64,000 nucleotides of DNA from Gerris lacustris (Eukaryota; Arthropoda; Insecta; Hemiptera; Gerridae). This document shows positions 56,810-64,000 of the stretch, piece after piece. How positions within the stretch are numbered: position 1 is the stretch's first letter; the number at the start of each line of letters is the position of its first letter. The notes under the pieces are model-generated. The model worked only from the letters and a program-made list of their open reading frames with translations, searched no databases and was not told where the DNA came from. A program made the translations under genes and the position numbers. The DNA lies in NCBI GenBank assembly GCA_951217055.1, contig OX578282.1, positions 16,431,877-16,495,876 on the forward strand. Reading direction: 5' to 3'.

Positions 56810-57595
56810 CTAACATAAGGAAACAAAATGTGTTGTGGCAACAGAGTTATACCCAGTGCGTTGGATGGCTGATTCTTAATCTTCTTCCCTTCTTTAACTA
56901 ATTTAAGATGGCTCTTCTTCAGTTAATGTAGTAAACTAATTTTAACATAAAGAAGCAAAATGCGTTGTAGCAACAGTTATACTAGTGCGTTGGATGGCTG
57001 GTTCTTAAACTTCTTCCCTTCTTTAACTAATTTAAGAATGCTCTTCTTTAGTTAATCTTGTGAACTAATTACTACGTTTCTATTAGCTTGATTTCTTGTT
57101 TGTTTGTTTGATTGTTTGTTTGTTAGTTTGTTTTTCCAGTACAAATCTTACAATCGATTATTAACTAACTTCCCGAGTAGCTAGACTTTTGAAACTTTTA
57201 GAATAGCTCAGAACACGGTGACAATGCTTTATTTTAATACTTTTAGCCATCTTTCAGCAGAATTTAATTTTTTTTCAGCAAATTTTTCTGTATGGAAAGT
57301 TAGTTCAGAAAAAATCCGCAATTTTTTTTCATTTGTTTTGACATGACTCATTTTTACGATTTTCATTTTGACGGGTTTCAAATTTATGATTTTTTATTTA
57401 GTCAAGAGAAGATTTAAAAACGTAGTACATATAATATAAAAAGTTCTTTTTATCTTGTAATTCTTTTTACGTAAGCAAACAAAATGTGTTTTAGCAACAG
57501 AGTTATACCCAGTGCGTTGGATAGCTAATTATTTAACTTCTTCCCTTCCTAACTAATTTAAAATAGCACTTCTTTAGTTAATCTAATGTATATCA
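56810..57595. repeat. About 130-bp repeat: two tandem copies and a third 0.5 kb away
   Basis: 'aaacaaaatgtgttgtggca', 'acccagtgcgttggatggct' and 'cttcttcccttctttaacta' occur from about 56820, again from about 56950, and again at about 57475-57590. The gap (57075-57465) holds 'cgagtagctagacttttgaa' and 'agctcagaacacggtgacaa', reminiscent of other dispersed repeats but unmatched here. Non-coding. Confidence 0.78.
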
Positions 57596-57888
57596 GTGTT
57601 ACCAGTTACTTCCATATAAGTATTATAAAAAAAGCTTATCGTAAAATGTCTAGTGGCAAGACATAGTCTATCTAATTACAATGGATATTAGAAGTTAAAC
57701 TGTCCAACTTCTTTAGCCTTCTCCCAAGTAGAATTCAATTCGATTAAGATTATGTTATGCTGTATTGCCAATCCTATATATACCTCATAAACCACTCTGA
57801 GTACCTCGTTGTTACAACGGGGTACACAGAGTAACGATCGTAACTTCTCCTATTATCTCTAATCTAACTTCAAGAAGAGTGAATTGAA

Positions 57889-58144
57889 TTGGCACTTCTT
57901 TAAATTGTTACTCCCCATATATAAAACAGAGGGGGAGTAACAATTTAAAGAAGGTTTACGGAATGTTCTTCTTTAGACTGCTACTCCCCTGTTAAAAACA
58001 AAAGTTGGATATTCCTTTGTCCCAAAGTACATTGGACTAAACAGCTCTTTTTCTTAATATTTATTTAGTCAAAGTAATTTTTATTCTAAAACAACATAGG
58101 GGAGTAACAATCTAAAGAATTGTTGTGTACTAAAGAAGTACCAA
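57889..58144. repeat. Family B element, complete copy B7
   Basis: Left 'ggcacttctttaaattgtta', right 'gtactaaagaagtacc' with 'ggggagtaacaatctaaaga' just inside. The left end holds a doubled hairpin ('ttactccccatatataaaac' then 'gggagtaacaatttaaagaa'). Core as in B4 and B5. Confidence 0.75.
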
Positions 58145-58184
58145 TTGATGTTAGATATAGGAGCGTCTAGGGAGGTCATCTTAA

Positions 58185-58275
58185 AGGAATAACATAAATT
58201 GTCTCTCCACGAAAATTCAAACTGGTTTAATAAACAAATCAGCTTCAGCCTTCTTAAGGCCATCATCAGTGCCTA
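58185..58275 (+). repeat. Element I, left-end fragment I2
   Basis: TTAA at 58181-58184 is followed by 'aggaataacataaattgtct', 'aaactggtttaataaacaaa' and 'cagccttcttaaggccatca', matching the left arm of I1. The internal array and right end are missing. Confidence 0.75.
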
Positions 58276-58603
58276 AGACCAAAAAAAATATGATGAACTA
58301 ATTAAAAAGAATAACTTAATTAACAATTAAAACAAGAAAAAATTTAAAGAACAAAAAGTTAACAATTATAAAAAGAGCAAATAACAAGTTATTTGCTTCA
58401 ATAATTAATCCAACTAACTTGTTATTTGCTCCATGTCAATTGATGTTTTATATTTTGAGGAAAATCAAAAGTTGTTACCTACATCTGAATTTAAGATTAA
58501 TTTTAATTTATTTTATCTACGATTGATACGAAATATAAACATTATATCTCTGTTTAGATGCGTGGAAAGTGAGTCTTTTCGTAGCTGTATTCATTGCGTT
58601 TCA

Positions 58604-58686
58604 TAATCGTGCGTTAAGGTGAAGAATTCCTATTTTTTCCGCCCTAGAGCGGAAAAAGAGGAATTCTTCACCTTAACGCACGATTA
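58604..58686. repeat. 83-bp near-perfect hairpin
   Basis: Arms 'taatcgtgcgttaaggtgaa' plus 'gaattcct.ttttttccgc' and their complement 'gcggaaaaa.gaggaattct' plus 'tcaccttaacgcacgatta' pair almost completely around a 6-base loop (cctaga). The size is within the range of a pre-miRNA-like or MITE-derived hairpin, but the pairing is more perfect than in most animal pre-miRNAs. Confidence 0.85.
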
Positions 58687-59843
58687 GCGAGTTATTTTAC
58701 ATTTAACAAAACAAATTTTCTTTTTAATTAAAGTAACTGTTTATATCGAGTTTTTAGTGAAATACAATAAGTGATTTAAGTGATTATGAGGAGAATAATA
58801 CGCCTCCCGAAATAATTAATTCAATGAATTAATATCATCTTAATCAAATGAGAAATACGAACTTACATATAGGAAGTTTATTGCTTTTTTGTTCCGTATT
58901 TATTATTGAAATCCACAATCGCAGGTAGTAAGGTACGGAACTCGTACGAAAACTGCATTTTGCTTTGCTCGTGTGGTTTTACTACCCTCGCTGTCACTCG
59001 GGTGCAAACTCCACACTCTTATGCAAAATGCTACTTTCTGCACTAGACGCGTAATGTAATATTACGATTATATTATAATAAAAAGAATAGTTAAAAATCT
59101 TCTCAGATTATATCAACTTTGATTTTAACTTCAATATAATTTATTTTACCTATATTGAGCTCATTTTGTGAATAAGTGTCCAATCATAGGTTTTTTTTTT
59201 TTTTTTACCAAATTTAAAAATTAAATGCACAATATTTTCTTTCATTGTTTGAAACTTTTTGAAGAGAGAACGTTTTGAGATTTTCTTTTTTTTATAAAAC
59301 TTAGAAAGTTATTCTAACTTTTCTGAAGAAGAAGAAAAAAACAAACTTATAACATGAAGACAAAAAATAATCTTTGTTAGCTGTCCTCTTATCTCTTCTC
59401 CCTCTTTTTTGTTATTGTCAGTGTTACCTTCAAATCCTTTTCGAAGTTGAAGAAAAAAAAAAAAAAAACTACGACAGAATATTAGAGAAAAACTATTGTT
59501 GAAAAGTTTGGTGCTTGTTTCAGTTGTTTGGAACTCGATTGTAGGGAGTCCATTTTGGAAAGTTGTTAGCTTTTTATTTAGTGCACAATTATACTTGAAC
59601 TCTTAAATCTGAAGTTTTGTTTTTCAGCAAATTGGCTCGGCGTTGATCTCAACAGGGGTCTCTCTTCTTTAAAGAGGTAGAAGAAACAAATAGTGCATTG
59701 CAAATTTACTTTAAAATCGTCATTAAAATGAAGAATTAATTGGAGTGAGCGAAATTAGCTTTTTTTCTGTTCATAAATATATTTGCCATTTCGTTACTTT
59801 GTTTCTTCAAAATATCTTAAATTTAAATCAAATTATAATTATT
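58687..59843. other. Unassigned stretch
   Basis: 58920-59050 contains facing motifs ('actgcattttgctttgctcg', 'atgcaaaatgctactttc') that may be a small degraded inverted repeat. The rest is AT-rich with A and T tracts. No gene recognised. Confidence 0.4.
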
Positions 59844-59953
59844 ATTAACTACGGGAGACATATAGAGAAAAATAGACCCCAGCACCGGGACTTGAACCAT
59901 GGGCCTCTTATATATCCGTTACAGGCGCTCTAACCAACTGAGCTATACTGGAG
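59844..59953 (-). mobile_element. tRNA-derived SINE (family S2), copy S2a
   Basis: On the minus strand 'tccagtatagctcagttggt' plus 'tagagcg' is a good A box and D arm, and 'ggttcaagtcccgg' is a B box. tccagta and tgctggg can form a 7-bp acceptor stem with wobble pairs. The anticodon arm ('cctgtaacggatatataaga') does not fold, so it is not a functional tRNA. A short tail 'tctatttttctctatatgtc' and 'tcccgtagttaat' follows and is shared with S2b, showing a mobile family. Confidence 0.8.
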
Positions 59954-60360
59954 AATGATTTTCACTGTCGATACCAAGTCCCGAATCCAAGCTTTCAATC
60001 TTTTCTACAAGTCTAGCAAGCCAATATTCACGGCAATAGAACTAGACCGAGAATTAACGCTTTTAATATTTAATATTGTTGTCAAATTAGCTGATTCACA
60101 GGTTGCATATTGTTTTCTATATATTGTTTTTATTGACTGTATATATTATTTTCATAGATGTATATATTATATTATAGCACCTCTCTCGTGGCGAAAACTG
60201 TAGAGGACTCGTAAAAAATGCTGTAAATAAATAAATAAATAATTATAAAGTACTCAGTTAGTACCTGTACCTAGTACAATCAATTAAAAATTCAATTTTT
60301 AAGTTTTAGGTAGTATTCATACTACGGAAAGATTAAATTTTACTTTAAATCAAATTATAA

Positions 60361-61592
60361 TTGAAGCGAGCGTAAGCGAGCTTCTTACATTTAACGAAAT
60401 ATGCATCTTGTCTGTCTGTCTGTCTGTCTGTGTGTAACATGTCCGACGATAACTTGAGTAAAAGTTGACCGATTTGGTTGAAATTTAATATACATCTTCC
60501 TTTAACTAATACTCAGGCTAAGTTCGTTGTACAGCGTGATCCGTCCAAGAGTTCGCGCGCAATACTCGCGTAAACGTGAGCATCAAATTTAAAATTGGAA
60601 TTTCAGGACGGGAAACAATTCTATCATCACCTATTCGATGAGACGAACATTTTTTTCAAATAACATTTTTTAGTAAAACCAACAACGACATTGCTATGAA
60701 TTAATAAAGATCGCTAAAACTATTAAAGCGTACCTAAACGTTTAAAATAGAGAAAACAACATTTTTACCGATATCTTACGTTCTAACTTAACGATTTTAA
60801 TAAAACTTCCTGTACATCGTCTAAAGTACAATTGAAACAAGTATGTAAAATTTCAACTTGATACAAGCAGTAGTATTTGTGTAATGAAGTGATACATTTA
60901 TAACTAGGCATCGCGTGGCTCTATCATTGAAGCGAGCGTATTGCAATAAAATACTGAATATTGCAATTTGTTAATCATGACGAATGTCATAGTTGAGGAT
61001 AAGTGGAAGAGGGTAGTTGAGTAGAGTGGGGGTACTCAGTATAAAGGTTTACTTCATAACAAACCTTCACATAACACGACTATAAGAATCTTAACCATAG
61101 CTTTTAAACAATTATTATAAATGTATCACTTCATTGCTCAAATACTACTGCTTGTATCAAGTTGAAATTTTACATACTTGTTTCAATTGTACTTTAGACG
61201 ATGTACATAAAGTTTTATTAAAATCGTTACGTTAGAACGTAAGATATCGGTAAAAAGGTTGTTTTTTCTATTTTAAACGTTTAGGTCCGCTTTAATAGTT
61301 TTAGCGATCTTTATTAATTCATAGCAGTGTCGTTGTTGGTTTTACTAAAAAATGTTAGTTGTAAAAAATGTTCGTCTCATCAAATAGATGATAATAGAAT
61401 TTTTTCCCGTCCTGAAATTCCAATTTTAAATTTGAAGCTCACGTTTACGCGAGCATTGCGCGCGAACTCTTGGACGGATCATGCTGTCCAACGAACTTAG
61501 CCTGAGTATTAGTAAAAGGATGATGTATACCAAATTTCAACTAAATCGGTCAACTTTTACTCAAGTTATCGTCGGACACGTAAACGTTACAC

Positions 61593-61631
<39 letters not shown>

Positions 61632-61872
61632 GCATATTTCGTTGAATGTAAGAAGCTCGCTTCAATTATTGTTTAAAAGCTATCGCGGGTGTTTAAGATT
61701 CTATAGATTTGTTTAGGAAGTAAAGCTTTGTACCGAGTACCCCCACTCTACTCCACACTGCCCTCTTCCACTTATCTTCAACTATGACATTCATCATGAT
61801 TAACAAATTTTAATATTCAGTATTTTATTGCAATACGCTCGCTTCAATGATAAAGCCACGCGATGCCTAGTT
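60361..61872. repeat. Family D interleaved inverted repeat, about 1.5 kb
   Basis: Arm 1: 60361-60903 pairs with 61115-61667 (about 540 bp; for example 'ccgacgataacttgagtaaa' with its complement, 'ttcgcgcgcaatactcgcgt' with its complement). Arm 2: 60904-61047 pairs with about 61724-61872 ('actaggcatcgcgtggct', 'catagttgaggataagtgga'). Order is 1, 2, spacer, 1', spacer, 2', so the two pairs interlock rather than nest. Both outer ends carry (tctg)n/(caga)n and 'gaagcgagc' words. D3 at 41130-41790 is a third copy of arm 1. Non-coding. Confidence 0.88.
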
Positions 61873-61972
61873 ATCATTAACTACGGGCGACATACAGAGA
61901 AAAATAGATCCCAGAACCGGGACTTGAACCACGGGCCTCCTATATATCCGTTACAGGCGCTCTAACCAATAT
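61869..61972 (-). repeat. S2 SINE, truncated copy S2b
   Basis: Minus strand: the B box 'ggttcaagtcccgg' and tail 'gtcgcccgtagttaatg' are present, and the sequence stops within the A box ('ttggttagagcgcctg'). It directly abuts the outer end of inverted repeat arm 2'. Confidence 0.75.
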
Positions 61973-62573
61973 CTTAAATGCGAGTTAATATCAGTTTACT
62001 TAATTAAATTCGGTAATAATTTGTCTAATATATTCTGGTTAGAATTTAACTAAAATCGTTTTAAATCAGAATAAAATTTGTGACCAATACCACCTTTTTG
62101 CTGCTAATTGACTCGTGAGTACCATATGTATTTAATGTACCTGTACCCTGGACCCACTGAGTGCTAATTCTGAGTGTCGCGGTTAATTCTTTCTAATATT
62201 TGTACCCACTGGAAGCTATTACCCGCTAGGGGTGACGGCTTTACCTCTATTCCTCACCTGAGTAGTATAGTTTGAACATGCAATTTAGTCGGGCCCTTCT
62301 GATAGAATCTCAGTAAACCTCTTAGCGCCCGACAAACTGATAGATTAAATTATAGCTACGATTAAATTTAATATTATTTTGTAATTACCTGGCTACTGGA
62401 CGGGAGGGTTGATTTTTCAAAATCTCATGTAGCCAGAGTGATCCTCCTCTTTTTGTTGTAGGTCAAGTACTCAAAATGTCTTCGAGCTCAGGATAAAACT
62501 GTAGATATCTATAAAAACAAACATACAATCACTTCTTTGAGTATGTATATAGATTATGTTAATGTATGTATAA
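61973..62573. other. Unassigned stretch, moderately GC-rich in the middle
   Basis: 62130-62480 is less AT-rich and shows no repeat shared in the window. 'gtcgggcccttctgataga' and 'agcgcccgacaaactgatag' (62288-62345) face each other weakly. No gene supported. Confidence 0.4.
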
Positions 62574-63322
62574 AGCCTTGTTTGCACGGGTCGAGTATTT
62601 TAGTAGAGTAATTTAGTACTCGACTCGTTTGAACACTTTGTTTTTAGTCTAGTAATTTAGTTATTAGTCGAGTAGTTTAGTTGTAGTCGAGTGCGGAACG
62701 GTTGAGTAAGCACGGTCGAGTGTACAATTTAGTAGAATTTAGTAGCTTACCCCCTCCATCTAGTTCAGCTTCTAGTCAACCAATCCGGACATGTTGATTT
62801 AGTCGAGTACATTAGTAATGTTGGTACGCTGTGAATAGTTTATCTCCGGAGGTGCAAAGGTAGATAGTTTTGCATTGTTGACAGTTCTAAAAAGGAAATA
62901 ACTGCTTCCAATTTCATTTTAGCTGGGATGGCTTCCCTCATTGATGTGTCACATCGCTGTACAGTACATCTTGTTTTATTATGTTTAACAATTGATTAAA
63001 ATTAGTTTCAGACATTCTCAATGCAGCAAAATATTCTTTGGGGTCTTCTACAGTCAGTTCTCGTAATAGATTATTAGAAGCATCACAATTATTTCTTTTT
63101 AAAATTCAATTTCTCGACCTCTATTTATTTGAGGATAATTTTTTCCAATTCGTTTAGGCACAGGTTTAAACTTAAATGTAAGGCTTTGCGAACGAGATCC
63201 TGTCTCTGGGGAGACATACTAATGCACTAAATTCAACGACGTGCAAACACTTACTAAGTTTATATTAAGTACTCGACCGTGGCTACTAAATACTAAAATA
63301 CTCGACCCGTGCAAACTAGGCT
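62574..63322. mobile_element. Harbinger-type element N (749 bp) with transposase remnant
   Basis: Left 'agccttgtttgcacgggtcg' and right (reverse strand) 'agcctagtttgcacgggtcg' differ at one position in 20; the match goes on through 'agtattttagta'. TAA flanks both sides (62571-62573, 63323-63325). Subterminal regions are full of 'gtcgagta' and 'tttagta' words in both orientations. An internal minus-strand fragment resembles Harbinger transposase. It is too short to be autonomous. Confidence 0.87.
62885..63092 (-). pseudogene. Harbinger transposase N-terminal fragment
   Basis: Minus strand: 'CDASNNLLRELTVEDPKEY', 'FAALRMSETNFNQLLNII', 'KQDVLYSDVTHQ', a stop/frameshift at 'atcaatgag', then 'MREAIPAKMKLEAVISFL'. 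The order 'L..EL..ED...Y...LRM....F..LL..I', then 'MREAIP...KL...I.FL', is that of the region before the DDE domain in insect Harbinger transposases. About 65 of some 350-400 residues are left; the catalytic DDE residues are absent. Its location inside the TAA-flanked inverted repeats supports the family call. Confidence 0.78.
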
Positions 63323-63339
63323 TAAGAGTGAGTACATCA

Positions 63340-63628
63340 CAGCAATATAAATATAAGAAAAGTAAATATTTACTAAGTTTCCATGATGTTTAAATACGGA
63401 TTGAATAAAGACACTGTTGGCAGAAAATGAAGTTTGTAAATTTTCTGATATTAAATCTCTATCGATGAATTTATTAATAAATTTAGAATTTACCGCCCTT
63501 ATAATTGTTGTCAAAAAATCAAATCTATAATTATTATGATTTTTTTTTATAAAAAAAATCGGTCCGAGACAACTCAGACAAACTTTCTCATATGCGAGTT
63601 CATAATTACTTAGCCAAGTGTTTTCCAT
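63340..63628 (-). CDS. Unrecognised open frame (possible old exon or chance)
   Basis: Minus strand, ATG at 63628, open to the right end of element N (the last 10 or so codons before 63293 are element sequence). The peptide (NYELAYEKVCLSCLGPIFF, later FDFLTTIIRAVNSKFINKF) has a mixed, protein-like composition in its first 80 residues and no repeat match in the window. I do not recognise the family with confidence. No splice sites or promoter were identified, and it may be fortuitous in AT-rich DNA. Confidence 0.2.
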
Positions 63629-63689
63629 TTGTTAGTTTTTGTATGTACATTTAATTATTACTGAACATTTCATCAAAATTTACCATAAA

Positions 63690-63745
63690 AATAACTTCTC
63701 CTTAGCGGGGAATCGAACCCGGGATCTCCCTGTCCACGTTTTAAG
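63690..63745 (-). repeat. tRNA-like B-box segment
   Basis: Minus strand 'gatcccgggttcgattcccc' plus 'gctaagg' forms a T-arm-like hairpin with a canonical B box (ggttcgattcc). The D and anticodon arms upstream are not present, so this is a tRNA-derived SINE or tRNA scrap joined to the F repeat. Confidence 0.55.
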
Positions 63746-64000
63746 CTATTTTCTCAGGAACTAGATTTTTCCCGGGAAAACGGCTTATATCGTTACATTC
63801 GTATTTGAATGGACTATAGTTTAGAATTTTTTAATCAAAATCGTCGGAACCATTTTCGAGAAATAATTTTTTTTCACGTTTTTTCAGAGTTTTTGGGGTG
63901 TAGCGCCCCCAAATTTGGAGCTAAAATTCATTTCTCGATTTCGCCTCGGGGTATGATTTTTCTGAACATGTATGCCAAATTTCGTCAAAATCGGCCCAGT
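63746..64000 (-). repeat. Family F repeat, copy F3 (runs off the window end)
   Basis: In reverse orientation it repeats the F1 blocks: 'tttttcccgggaaaacggct', 'tcgtatttgaatggacta', 'tcaaaatcgtcggaaccatt', 'ccccaaatttggagctaaaa', 'cgatttcgcctcggggtatg' and 'tgaacatgtatgccaaattt'. The F1 counterparts lie at 45070-45290. Confidence 0.7.

Noticed and set aside
59844..59953. Functional tRNA gene on the minus strand
   Set aside because: A and B boxes and acceptor pairing are present, but the anticodon arm cannot form and the same sequence with tail occurs at 61869-61972; hence a SINE.

Overview
This window looks like repeat-dominated intergenic or intronic DNA from a eukaryote, most likely an insect. 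Three things point that way: a very AT-rich background, several tRNA-derived SINEs and 5'-truncated non-LTR retrotransposons, and fragments of mariner, PIF/Harbinger and hAT-type transposases. I cannot name the order or species. I found no complete host protein-coding gene, operon, CRISPR array or canonical tRNA gene. Family letters (A to N, S1, S2) are local labels given here to repeats that recur within the window; assignments rest on reading the sequence by eye, with no database search.

Layout. 1-4.7 kb: copies of families E, B and A. 4.7-6.3 kb: a 5'-truncated LINE and a ZBED5/Buster-like transposase relic. 8.2-10 kb: an A copy broken by a mariner-derived foldback element, then another inverted-repeat element. 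10.4-11 kb: an 18-bp satellite. 12.2-13.7 kb: C element, RTE-like LINE tail, and a SINE (S1) with a perfect 13-bp target-site duplication. 16.9-18.2 kb: 54-bp satellite and E. 19.7-24.5 kb: a TA-flanked element, C, G and a TTAA-flanked element I whose centre is a 41-bp tandem array. 25.5-26.8 kb: an inverted duplication of a coding-like segment inside a J repeat. 27.8-30 kb: C and a second LINE with a perfect 16-bp target duplication. 31.1-34.2 kb: a SINE split by a TA-flanked unit holding a SAM-like first exon, then a SINE with an internal 103-bp tandem expansion. 36.5-40.4 kb: compound inverted repeat, and a hAT-type element (8-bp duplication) inside an A copy. 41-48.4 kb: D, A, E, F, B and A copies and a 5S-rRNA-like fragment. 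49-51.2 kb: (TA)n, a 116-bp satellite and two tandem C elements. 52-58.7 kb: B, two Harbinger/other inverted-repeat elements, a GC-richer unique island, tandem repeats and a short near-perfect hairpin. 59.8-64 kb: tRNA-derived S2 SINEs, a 1.5-kb interleaved inverted repeat of family D, a Harbinger element with a transposase fragment, and an F copy.

How it fits together. The window is a record of nested insertions rather than cooperating genes. The pieces most likely to matter functionally are those able to form double-stranded RNA: the coding inverted duplication at 25.9-26.5 kb, the family D inverted repeat at 60.4-61.9 kb, and the 83-bp hairpin at 58.6 kb. A small number of coding-like segments (31878-31950, 35336-35557, 63340-63628) cannot be resolved without transcript or homology data.
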